Source: Lyophyllum atratum (taxonomy: Eukaryota > Basidiomycota > Agaricomycetes > Agaricales > Lyophyllaceae). From it: a stretch of 64,000 bases of DNA. A program made the position numbers and the translations under genes. The notes below the pieces were generated by a model that had not been told where the DNA came from, ran no database searches, and saw only the letters and a list, made by a program, of their open reading frames with translations. The stretch lies in contig JACGCN010000007.1 of assembly GCA_014905825.1 (NCBI GenBank), forward strand, positions 1,302,001 to 1,366,000, in the 5' to 3' direction. This document shows positions 24,003 to 33,830 of the stretch, one piece after another. Every line of letters starts with the position of its first letter. Position 1 is the stretch's first letter.

Positions 24003-24593
24003 ATGGGGGCAAGCCGGAATGAACTGTATGGCCGAGAGGAACACAGGGTGGAGAGCGTGGATGATGCGTGATTAAATGCCGTGGCAGGTACATCTCGAGC
24101 GAGGCCTCACGTCAGGGAAGGGCAACACGATCCGAGGAGCAACAAATCCACGTGTCAGGTGGGTTGTTGGGGTGCGGTCGAAGCTTTGTTGGGTCCATGA
24201 GTAGAGGTGAAGGGAAGATAACCCACACCAGGTACATATTTCGGATTTATAGCATGAGGCATAACAAAAGTAGCCTGTCCATGGGCCCATGCTGCGTAGA
24301 TAGGCAGAGGTAGAAGGATCCGACACCTGGTGACATTACGATTTTGATGTCAATGATGCGTATGGATGTTGAACCCGGGCCCCATTGCCGGAGGAAATTG
24401 ACCCACGGTGAGGAGCCCTCGAGGCCAAGCAAGCTGCGGAGGATACTGTAGACTCTGGGGGTCATCGATATAACATTTCAAGGAGCAAAAGGGTTGTAAA
24501 TTTTGTACAGAGGCGGAAGGCCGAGAGCACAGCCACAGGGATCTCATTTTCAGCGCCATCACTAGGGATCACAGCTATATTCCTCTGTTGCTC

Positions 24594-27059
24594 ATGGCCA
24601 CCACGGCGGTCCTGTCGCCACCGTCTATCCAACAGCGACGCACACCGTCGCCTGCAGCGAGAAACACCAACAGACTGTCCACTCAAAGCATAGTCTCGTC
24701 GTCAGCCGCTTCCTTCCAAACGGCACCCCTTACAGCCTCGTCGTCCATGCAGACTGTCACTAGCCCTCTGCCGCGCTCGTCCCAGGAAATTCACATCGTC
24801 ACCGTCAATGAAGAGACCGTGAAGGTCGAAAGACGCCCGGCCGTGGGAGACTCCTACTTCACTCGCGTCATGGCGGGTCCCCTGCCGCCGTCGCCGCCTG
24901 CCAGTATCACACAGGACGACGAGGACGACCAAGAAATCATATACACCGAGCCCGAGCCCATCCACAAGCCTCAGCCGCACCCCCCATCACCACCATTTCC
25001 AGCTCCACAGCGCCTCCATCGCTCCTCTACGGACACCAAGGCATCGTCCCTACGCACCGTCCTCACAACCCCCCCGTCACCCCAGGTCTATCTTCCCACT
25101 CCGCCCCCTACTTCGTTTTCCAAGTCCGCCGCGCACCTCTCTGCCGACGGATACCTCCAGCCGCCGCCCCTGTCCCTCCACCGCGACCGTCCGACCCGCC
25201 GCAACACAACTGGCTCGTCTTCGAAGACCGTGTCTGCTCCTCCCCCGACGCCGGTAGCGGAGCTAGAGGAGGATATCCAGCTACATGCAGAAAATATCAG
25301 GAGGGAGCGGCTGTCGAAGCGGGCCAAGATGCAGCAGGCAGCCGAGGCGGAGGCGGCCCTGACGCGCCAGCGTTCGAAAGACCCGAAAGAGAAAGAGAAT
25401 GGGGACGTTGTGCTGGTGGGGAACCTCATCGGGGAGGGACATGTCAACTACGTGCTAATGTACAACATGCTCACCGGGATCCGCATCGGCGTCTCGCGGT
25501 GCCAGGCCAAGATCAAGCGGCCGCTCACCGACGAGGACTTCACCGCGAAGCACAAGTTCTCCTTCGACATCGTCGGGAACGAGCTCACCCCGAGCGCGAA
25601 GTACGACTTCAAGTTCAAGGACTACGCGCCGTGGGTCTTCCGCTCCCTGCGCGAGGACCACTTCCACCTCGACCCCGCGGACTACCTACTCTCACTAACG
25701 AGCAAGTACATCCTGTCCGAGCTCGGCTCCCCCGGCAAGTCCGGCTCCTTCTTCTACTTCTCGCGCGACTACCGGTTCATCATCAAGACGATCCACCACG
25801 CCGAGCACGCCTTCCTCCTGCGCATCCTCCCCCGGTACTACGCGCACGTCCAGGCGAACCCGCACACCCTCCTCTCGCGCTTCTACGGCCTCCATCGCGT
25901 GAAGCTCCCGCGCGGCCGCAAGATCCATTTCGTCATCATGAACAACATCTTCCCGCCGCATCGGGATATCCACGAGACGTATGACCTTAAGGGCAGCACC
26001 GTCGGCCGGGAATACCCCGAGGACAAGGCGCGCGAGAACCCGCGTGCCGTACTTAAGGACCTTAACTGGATCAACAGGGGCAGGAGACTTGAGCTCGGGC
26101 CTGAGAAGCGCGCGTTGTTGACGGAACAGCTGAGACGCGACGCGGAGTTTTTGAAGGAGGTGCATGTGATGGATTACAGCCTCCTGGTGGGGATCCACAA
26201 CATGCAGCGCGGGAACAGAGACAACGTCCGACGGAACACGCTTAAAGTCTTTTCAGTGCGTCTCCCCACTCCTTTCTCTCCCAACTAAAGACTAACGTAC
26301 CCTCACCCCAAAGCCCCACATTCCACACACCCCACACCGCAAAAAGCCCCTGACACACGCCCACTCCCATTCAGGGCATCACCAAGGCTCGCCCGAAGCC
26401 ATCGCGATGCGCCACGCACTCTACCGCACCTCTGACCCCAAGCGCCTGGACGACATCCAGCTCCCCGACGCTGCCGACCCTGAACCGGATCCCGAGGCTG
26501 TGACGTCCGCTCTAGACCACCACTCCTCCTCCTCGCAACACCGCCCCGCCTCCGCCTCCTCCTCCTCGAACCAACACCAACAGCACTACCCCACCCCCTC
26601 CACGTCCTCGTTCCAGTTCTCGCCGCCGCACCACCGCAAGGGCGGGGGCGGGGGCGGGGAAAGGGGTGGGAGCGGGGGGGAGAAGGAGCTGGCGGACCAT
26701 TTCGTGGATCGGCAGCACTTTATGTTTTATCAGGATGAAGGGGGGGTGCGTGCGACGGATGAGAATAATCAGGAGATGGATACGATTTATTATATTGGGG
26801 TTATTGATATTTTGACGCCGTATAATGTGAAGAAGAAGCTGGAGAATGTGTGGAAGGGCATGCGCGCGGATCGGGTGCGTTTCTTCTCCTCTTTGGCGTT
26901 TGGGGTTGAGGGAATGGTACTGACTTGTGTGTTTTGTTTTCGTTTTTGTAGCACAAAATCAGTCCGGTCCCGCCACCGGAGTATGCGAACCGCTTTTTGG
27001 CGTTTTTGAAAGCTATCATGCGTGGAGGCGAGGGCGGGGAACGGTTCAAGGCTGAATAG
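24594..27059 (+). CDS. MSS4: Phosphatidylinositol-4-phosphate 5-kinase
   Basis: It makes PI(4,5)P2 at the plasma membrane, controlling actin and endocytosis in fungi. Exon 1 (24594-26255) has a Ser/Pro-rich N-terminus of about 250 aa, then the kinase core: GNLIGEGHVNYVLMYNML, GSPGKSGSFFYFSRDYRF (loop) followed by IIKTI (candidate ATP lysine), NNIFPPHRDIHETYDLKGST, and VMDYSLLVGIHN. Exon 2 holds SPEAIAMRHALYRT, a Ser/His/Gly-rich insert, and IYYIGVIDILTPYNVKKKLE. Exon 3 (26952-27059) has KISPVPPPEYANRFLAFL, the conserved C-terminal end. The ATG at 24594 gives MATTAVLSPP. Third positions in 25440-26050 are almost all G or C, unlike neighbours. The exon 1-2 junction is off by one nucleotide with canonical borders (26256/26374); see findings. 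Confidence 0.92.
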
Positions 27060-28218
27060 TAGGCGTTCCCTACTTCTGGCTTTCGCGTTTGTTGTTCCCC
27101 GTTCCCGTGGATCTCCCCTCCCTCTTTCTTGTATATGCACCCCTCTGTCTGTACACTTTTGTTCTCTCCCATCATCTTCTTTTCCTCCACGAACCTTGTC
27201 CGTCGCATCGCATCGCATCGTGATTATCGCTTCGCCTCATCTATGCATTGACGCCTCTCCCCTCACACCCCTCCTCCCCACCATACGCAACCCAACCCAA
27301 CCCTAGGCTATCTCCCCGCCTCCCCTTACCGTACATCCTTATATCTTATAATCAACCCCATAGCACCCACCCATACACTGCATCCACACACGCACACACA
27401 CATTCCTTTGGTTCTCAGCTCTCGTTTACTCGGTTTTGGTTTTGGTTTTTGTGCGACCCCATGGCGCCATGGGGTATGCTTCCACGCTCTTTACTCTCTC
27501 TCCCTCTCCCTATCAATCTGGACTTACATAGCACGTTACACGTTGCATCTTATTGCTGTCATTTATTCACCCCCCCCCCATGCACACGCTCGTTATATCT
27601 TATTCGTCATCTCCCTCTCTTCCGTCTACCTGTGTAGCGAGGAGTATGGTGGGGTATGGGTTGCGTTATATACTCCCCCTCCGAATTCCGTCATACACAT
27701 CCTTATTTATTGAAATATAGTATACCGCAGGAATTGAAATACAGCAACATGCGTAGTTGAAGCGTAGGGTGAGTGGACCTTGGGGCAGCTTGCTGCTTGA
27801 AAATCCAAGGACAGAGTCGAACAGGGTCATGTTAGTGTATTCAAGTTGTGAACATTTGGTGTTCGTCCATGTTCTCTGGATCTGGAAGAAGTGAATATCG
27901 GGGACGGACCATCGTCTTCCGATGCGGAGTATTTGTCTGAATCCTGAGAAACCGTGTAAAAAGAGAGGTTGAATGATTTTCAAACTCTCAGGTGGCCGCT
28001 TTTGGTCATCACTCTTCGAACTCAACTGCAGCTTCTCGAGCTCGTATCAGGGTCGAAGTCAATCATTATCTTTCTCATTGGATGCACGTTCAGCGTGTTT
28101 AGCAAGCTGGGACGTGCCGTGCTTTGGGCCGCGACTCTCGAACTCTTGATAAAGATTCGTTCGCTGACCAGTTGAATCTTCCACCGTTGCCACTTATCGG
28201 AATCCCACCATCCTAGCC
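27060..28218. other. Intergenic, PIP5K 3' flank
   Basis: Pyrimidine-rich 3' flank with many CCCTC/TCTC runs. No supported gene; a 119-codon minus-strand frame at 27666-28025 lacks recognisable features. Confidence 0.45.
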
Positions 28219-28677
28219 ATGGAAGGTACGTTGTTACAAGTGAATCGCATGGTCGGTACTCTGCTCAGCCTAACAAAACCAGACAACACCAATAGCGAAG
28301 TCCCTAGCGGCGCCAAAGGAGAAGCTGCTTGTCCGCCTGTCCACGAGAGGTTTTCTCAGTCTGCGTCCGACGCAGTTGCAATTCCGCGGCAGCCTAACGA
28401 GGCATGTCCTATTTCTCATCTTCCATCAGAGCTCCTCGAGATCATCTTCATATTCGTAGCAGAAGCTGTGGTGGAATGGAGGTACGACGACCCAAGACTT
28501 TACTGGATACGCGTGTCGTACGTGTGCTCCCATTGGCGTCGCGTTGCTTTAGGTTGCCCGACCCTTTGGACCCGCATACCGTTTCAATGTCCCGTCTGGG
28601 CCCAGCGGAACTGTTATCCGACAACTGAAATTTCACCCACAGTTACCCTCGCAGTGTACTCGATGGGACGAGCCTGA
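28219..28677 (+). pseudogene. F-box protein, truncated N-terminal fragment
   Basis: One exon of 152 codons. The F-box is seen at about residues 64-115: CPISHLPSELLEIIFIFV then WIRVSYVCSHWRRVALGCPTLWTRI. Basidiomycete F-box proteins of this type normally continue for 300-400 aa with leucine-rich repeats, but here a stop follows soon after the domain and the tail looks unlike LRR sequence. It is either a relic or a very short F-box protein. A frameshifted LRR part of an F-box protein lies 3.8 kb downstream. Intact members act as substrate adaptors of SCF ubiquitin ligases. Confidence 0.6.
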
Positions 28678-28773
28678 CGAGACAACCGAATTGACTTGGA
28701 ATTGACCCAAGTTCCCGAAGCAGTGTTGGGGATCGTGGCTCGGATATGGACACGGAACGCTTAGCACGAATCA

Positions 28774-29149
28774 ATGTTTACCCAAAGCACTGAGTCCCCA
28801 GTGAGTGTAAGGAACCCCGGAGGTGTTGAGCGATGGCCCGCCGGAGAATACGTCAACATGAAAGGATATCGACACACAAGTCGAGACAAGGAGCACCTGT
28901 TTCAGCGACAGACCTCATCCACATGTAGATGGTCTTTTTGCCGATGCAACCTCCAGTTATCCCGCTTACCATGCATTGGAGAAGTCAGATTTCAAGAATC
29001 GATTGAACGAAACTTACCACGAACTCGAGCAGTTGGCTGCCTCCTTGTTCTATTTGCCAATGGTGACTCGTAGCAGGCCATGGTTCGAACCGATCGGCAT
29101 CCTTCTTGCTATCTTTGCTATTCTGTGCGAAAAATGGCGTGAACTATGA
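28774..29149 (+). CDS. Small C-terminally membrane-anchored protein, unknown
   Basis: Two exons (28774-28800, 28865-29149) joined by a 64-nt intron with a GTGAGT donor give 103 aa without frame conflict. The start is MFTQSTESP. Exon 2 is a 95-codon frame with coding-like composition: GLFADATSSYPAYHALEK, NRLNETYHELEQLAASLFYL and a near-terminal hydrophobic helix PIGILLAIFAILCEKW. It would be a tail-anchored or single-pass protein. No family is recognised. The first exon is only nine codons, so it could be wrong even if exon 2 is real. Confidence 0.5.
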
Positions 29150-29383
29150 AATGGGAAAAGTTACCTCCACTGCAGAAGCTCTTCGACTCAAGCTATCGGG
29201 ACATTGAGTTGTTAATGCAGGAAAAGCTTGGTTCAAGGTGCCTTCTACAGATGTAGTGAACACACAATAAATAAGTTATGTAAAGCTATGAAAACATCTG
29301 ACCATGGCCAATCAATGGCGCAACAGGGTAGTACAACGATATTAATACAATAGCAGGTACTCGCGCAAGTACAGCGAGTACCA

Positions 29384-30053
29384 TTAGATGCCGAAACTCT
29401 GGGCCGATCTGACTGCAGGCTCCCACTCGGCCCGGGTGATGAGTCCGTCGCGCTCCGCAAGCTTGAGGAGTGTGATGATCCAGTCCTGGCAATTCCATTC
29501 CCCGTCCGGCTCCTGTATAGGAAGTCGCCTGCAGATGGCCTCCATGTGTTGACGCTGAGCATAGGTCATGTCCTTCAACTTGTATTCTCGACTTCTGTTT
29601 GTGGTCGCGGTAGAGGTCGCCTTGGTCACAGGTCCCCAGTTGGTGAGATGAGGATTGTCATCGTGCCGGACGACATGTAGTCGGCGGAGGACCCGCTCGC
29701 GGTCACTCACCCCTACTTGCCAAACGACCATCCAGTGGTTGTTGCGAGGGTCGTAGGGAGTGGTAAATGATCGAGAGAAGTGGAGAGAAACAGCGAGGGT
29801 GTTGTCCTTGTTATCTGGGAAGCACCAATCAGTGTTGATGGGTTCATCGGCGCCAACAGGGATGCCCATGGGATTGGGTAGTACAGGCATGGATGAGAGC
29901 GATGTTTCTGCAGTGGTGATCATATCAGGTTAGCAACCACTCCGAGTCGGCGATGAAGAGAGCAGACTCACGTTGCTGTAATTGTCTTGTAGGAGTGCTG
30001 ATACGAGGAGCGTACTCTTGATGATGATAATTGAGCAAGGCTTCCAGTCCCAT
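29384..30053 (-). CDS. Protein of unknown family with WNCQDWI motif
   Basis: Two exons (30053-29972, 29907-29384) give 201 aa. The start exon encodes MGLEALLNYHHQEYAPRIST. The main exon has DNTLAVSLHFSRSF, NNHWMVVWQVGVSD, RRLHVVRHDDNPHLTNWGPV and a helical C-terminus with QRQHMEAICRRLP, GEWNCQDWIITLLKLAERDGL and ITRAEWEPAVRSAQSFGI at the end. The N-terminal half looks beta-rich, the C-terminal half alpha-helical; the Cys-Gln-Asp-Trp stretch resembles the active-site type seen in papain-like folds, but this is only a resemblance. An alternative start inside the second exon region (29923) would skip the first exon. A TATA-like ATATAAAT lies directly against the upstream ATG, so its leader would be very short. 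Confidence 0.68.
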
Positions 30054-30232
30054 ATTTATATCTAGTGCGCACAAAGCACACCATTATGGAACATAAAGCT
30101 GTAGAACAGATTTGAGCCGGCCTGTTGTATTCCTCCACGCGCGTGCTACAACGTAAAAAGCAAGTTGGGGCGGTGTGGGCGCCTTTCCCTTGTACTCTCA
30201 TTAAGCTATGATGGCTTCTGGTTGGGTGCCCA

Positions 30233-30297
30233 TGCAGTTTGTCCCATAACGGTGGCCCACAGAGGTGTACCTGCGGCCTTGTTATCCGAAAAAAGGC
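30233..30297 (+). repeat. Imperfect direct repeat, copy 1
   Basis: Begins GCAGTTTGTCCCATAACGGT; continues through CAGAGG and CTGCGGC, matching copy 2 at 30391. Confidence 0.6.
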
Positions 30298-30390
30298 TGT
30301 TCAAGTATAACAGACAAATCGAGAATTTTCGAAGATTTGAAAGGAACATGACGAGTCACCAGAACAAAACCACGGTGTATAGCCTCCTAT

Positions 30391-30454
30391 GCAGTTTGTT
30401 CCATAACGGTCGTCCTCAGAGGCTCCCTGCGGCGTTATTAGCCAAAATGAAAGC
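30391..30454 (+). repeat. Imperfect direct repeat, copy 2
   Basis: Begins GCAGTTTGTTCCATAACGGT, 158 bp after copy 1. Remaining bases share CAGAGG and CTGCGGCGTTAT. Confidence 0.6.
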
Positions 30455-31432
30455 CTTGAAAGGAATTCGAACATGGCAGACTCATGGACCAAACCTCCGG
30501 TGGTGGATAGCGTTGGCGAAATAGACGAGCGCTTGCCGGAGAGAGAATTTTTGGGGTGATAAGTTTCAGGACTTTTTGCCAACCTTTTGCGGTTATCGAT
30601 ATCTCGAAAGCTCAGCCTCAGGAGTCAGGAGCGGCGGTTACTGTACTTACACGGGGGGGGGCGTCTTTTTTCCCCCTTGGCAACAAAGTCAACATTATGT
30701 GTGGAATTTCGGACAGCTGCTTCAATCACCGTTTGGGGAGACTTTCGGTCATAAATCACATAGTAGTACAGAGACCATACCAAACGTGAATAGGAACGGT
30801 GTCCATTCGGTATTTGTCTGTGGCCTGAAAGCGTTACCGAGCTTCCATTCGGACAGAAAATCCATCAGAAGTCATATTCACAATGGGCGACTCTTCCGAT
30901 TTACCTTCAGACGACGTGCAGATGCGTCGTCGTAGTAGAGTCCACACCACGACTGGATCGCTGCTCAAGCGCTTGCGCACAACGAGGTTGCGAGGTCGCG
31001 TAAACATGTCCCGGTTGAGCGTTTGCTGTGCGCCACCGCAGTGACCGCACGGTGTCTTTTCTTGATCTTTCACAATTTCACTCTGAAACTTTCAGTCTCC
31101 GCTGATCCGAACCGCGTTGCTGCCACCACGTGGGCAGAACACAAGCATGTCATACAGTAAGTGCCACACAGCTCTACTAAAACTATGATTATCCCAGAAT
31201 GGTACGCTTTGTTAGTAACTTCTTGAAAGCTAGACCACTGACGGTCGACAACAAGAGTATCACTCCCACTACTACAGCATCTTTGGAACGTGAGTGCTAG
31301 CGTACTGTCCAGTAATTGCTGATCTGGAATCGTCGCTCCAGTAAACGATTCTCGTTTCGAATCTTCGACAAACGACGACGGTTCGTCACGTACGACACCT
31401 CCGCAGCCATACTTATACTGATTCAACGTGCG

Positions 31433-32332
31433 ATGCATCACATAGAGATGTCATATGCATTCAGCGTATTCAATCCTCCTCGTGACGCCGTAAACGATGT
31501 TCTCCAAGAGCTAGAGGATGCTAAGGAGAAGACGTCGTCGCCTTTTGGCACTTTCCACCGGATCGACGCCACACGCTGCGTCAAGCACGAGTCAGCCGAC
31601 TTTCTTGATATCAACGTTGCGGGGGTTATGATCTATATTGCTCAGAATACCAGTATTCCCGTTCCAAAAGTCCTGATGGCATTCATACATCATGGAAGGG
31701 CCTACATCGTCATGGAATACATCGATATGCCGACGCTCCGTTCCCTCACCGAAAACCAGCTCATCTCGGAAGTAGAACTCGAACTTATCGCAGGCCAGCT
31801 CGTTTCTTATGCACAGGAAATCAAATCGATATCATCGCCAGTGCCTACACCCCACACCTACTTGGGGTTCGGGGACTGGAGAGGCGGTCCCTACAGAAAC
31901 AATTACTTCTTTCTCCATTCATGGGAGACGAAGCAGGCCCTACCCGCCCCCGAATTTTCAACCGTCAAGGACTTTCATAACTATTGGTGCACCCGTTCAA
32001 ATATCGGCCGGCCGTTCGCGTTACCTCAAAGATCATTCCATGCTGTTCTAGCTCACGGCGATCTCGCCGCCTCAAATATCCTAATTAACGAGAAGAAACG
32101 AGGCACGGGCATCAAAATCGCGGCTATCATCGACTGGGATACCTTTGGTCGGTATCCGGATTTCTGGGAGCCCATGACAATGCTTCGAGATGCGGCCTGG
32201 GGGGGTAAATGGGAGAAAGTCTTGGGCAAGGCCATGGAGCCTTTTCTAACTGGCGATCCCATGGACTTTTTTACAACGTATCAGCGCATGCTTGACATGG
32301 CGCACAGAGATCCGACAGATATGTTTGATTAA
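31433..32332 (+). CDS. Aminoglycoside/choline-kinase-like phosphotransferase
   Basis: Intron-free frame of 299 aa from the first in-frame ATG. The APH fold is visible as VPKVLMAFIHHGRAYIVMEY (hinge), then AVLAHGDLAASNILI (catalytic loop, HGDLxxxN) and IAAIIDWDTFGRYPDFWE (metal-binding IDWD with the typical downstream Trp-Glu). Members of this fungal family are often annotated as phosphotransferases of unknown substrate; true antibiotic resistance is not implied. An intronless gene is unusual in this window and may suggest retroposition or simply a short gene. It sits in the accessory patch between F-box fragments. Confidence 0.88.
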   Translation: MHHIEMSYAFSVFNPPRDAVNDVLQELEDAKEKTSSPFGTFHRIDATRCVKHESADFLDINVAGVMIYIAQNTSIPVPKVLMAFIHHGRAYIVMEYIDMPTLRSLTENQLISEVELELIAGQLVSYAQEIKSISSPVPTPHTYLGFGDWRGGPYRNNYFFLHSWETKQALPAPEFSTVKDFHNYWCTRSNIGRPFALPQRSFHAVLAHGDLAASNILINEKKRGTGIKIAAIIDWDTFGRYPDFWEPMTMLRDAAWGGKWEKVLGKAMEPFLTGDPMDFFTTYQRMLDMAHRDPTDMFD

Positions 32333-32464
32333 CTTGCTTCCGAACGACCCGAGGAAGAAGATCGATGCGATGTGAGCCAGTCTCTAGAGAAGGGCGTATG
32401 AACTTATATGAAGTCGTATACTAGTCTGTACATACTCGTCTGCGATGCTCCTGTCATATTGTAG

Positions 32465-33473
32465 TTGAGCCACCTGAATGAATGTTTCTTCTACAAATAT
32501 ACACACATATTCTTATACCATGGCATCAGTACTAGCGGACTGCGAAATCAGAACCTCGACGACCCAGGACGACCTGACGAACTCTCGGACGATCCACTTA
32601 GAATTGAGCAGCCCTTATCTGCCCTTTCAAATCTGACATGTCTTGAATCGCTTATCATTGGTTCCAATTTCGCATCAATTCTTGGGCCTAGCACAGCGCT
32701 TCCTGGAAGTGCTGCCAATCTTCCGCGACTTCAGGAATTCGCGATTCGATCGACGCTTCCTAATTGCGTATTCTTGATGAATCATATCATCTACTCAAAA
32801 ACCTCCCGCGTCACCATAAGTTGTTCAAGCTATTCCTGCGATCGATGGCCACACTACGGCCAATCTCGTTGAAGGATTGGTGAGACATCTAGGAGAACGT
32901 ATGGAAGGTCCAATTCGGTCCATGTCACTTCATCCCGAAGGAATCAAACTCTGGACATTGTCTGGTATCTCCGATCCAGATGACCCAGCTATCCCTCCGC
33001 AAGTGGATCTCAATTTGGGAGATGATTGGGACTTGGTAAGCATGTGGAGTGCCCTCGCTGCGCTCTACTTGACATACCTGGAGTCACTGATGGCCTACAA
33101 TATCCTTCGTCAAGACGTGATTTGGGCCACCATTTTTGGAAGCCTTCGGTGGCTCAGAAACAACAATGGCTATCATAACGATGGCTTTCTTAAGGTCTTT
33201 TCCCATGGCCTTTTTGAAGATGGAGTTACCCAGGCTATCAACATAAATTTCAAAGCCCTGCGTCACCTCACAATTGACAATTCGACCTTCGACGAGCCCT
33301 ATCGCGACGGGTTCCAGAGCACCTTCAATAAGGTTCTGATACGCTGTTTAAGCGCGAGGCAGAAGAACGGGATGGTTCTTTCGTCGTTAATATTGGAGAC
33401 GAGTAAGCATGTCGCGGCGGCCGACGTGAAGAAACTGGAGAGCATCGTGAAGAGAGTCGATGTCAGAGGGTGA
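32465..33473 (+). pseudogene. F-box/LRR protein, frameshifted C-terminal relic
   Basis: Two overlapping frames belong to one LRR-type sequence. Frame one covers LSALSNLTCLESLIIGSN, NLPRLQEFAIRS and TSRVTIS. Around 32825-32835 the sense moves to the next frame, which reads GHTTANLVEGLVRHLGERM and continues through FKALRHLTIDNSTF to SSLILETSKHVAAADVKKL and the stop at 33473. No intron explains the switch and no F-box is present upstream. It is most likely an inactivated fragment. Confidence 0.6.
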
Positions 33474-33830
33474 GGGAAAGTATAGAAGTCCAGAGGAACC
33501 CAGGTTTCCCGATAAATATTTCCTCACCACATGCATTGAGCAATATACCTGATCTTTAGGCGGAGAACACTCATGATGACATAGTGCACAGAGGGTAGCC
33601 TATCCCAGTACATATCATAGCCTTGACCACCAAAGTTGAGAGGACGTAAAAGAATCGTATACAAACTAGCCATGAGTATAAATACAGTATCTACTAATAA
33701 AACTATTATCTCGTGTACATGTCTGCCGTCGACGGATATAAGACCTAAGATGCGGATGTGGTGGTAATATGTACCTGTATATAATTTACATCGTGACGAG
33801 CTAATATTCCTTTTGCGCTACGCGAGGGGC
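33474..33830. other. Intergenic, convergent 3' flanks
   Basis: Short gap between the LRR relic and the condensin gene end. Nothing seen. Confidence 0.5.

Larger units (their letters stand above)
19850..24593. other. 4.7-kb gene-poor stretch upstream of TPS2 and the PIP5K
   Basis: TPS2 and the lipid kinase diverge from here, so both promoters lie inside. No open frame with protein character was found. It contains the GATA-motif cluster (21616-22015), a perfect hairpin (21830-21863), a purine-rich run near 21100-21130, a G9-type run near 21589 and a C13 run at 23990. It may be a decayed transposon or a long regulatory region. Confidence 0.45.
30054..31432. other. Intergenic with a duplicated 64-bp block
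   Basis: No gene seen. Contains the imperfect direct repeat described separately and a G9 run near 30653. Confidence 0.45.

Noticed and set aside
27666..28025. 119-codon minus-strand frame
   Set aside because: No family features; no splice partner found; opposite strand shows nothing either.
31070..31441. 123-codon minus-strand frame upstream of the APH gene
   Set aside because: No recognisable features and it overlaps the APH promoter region.
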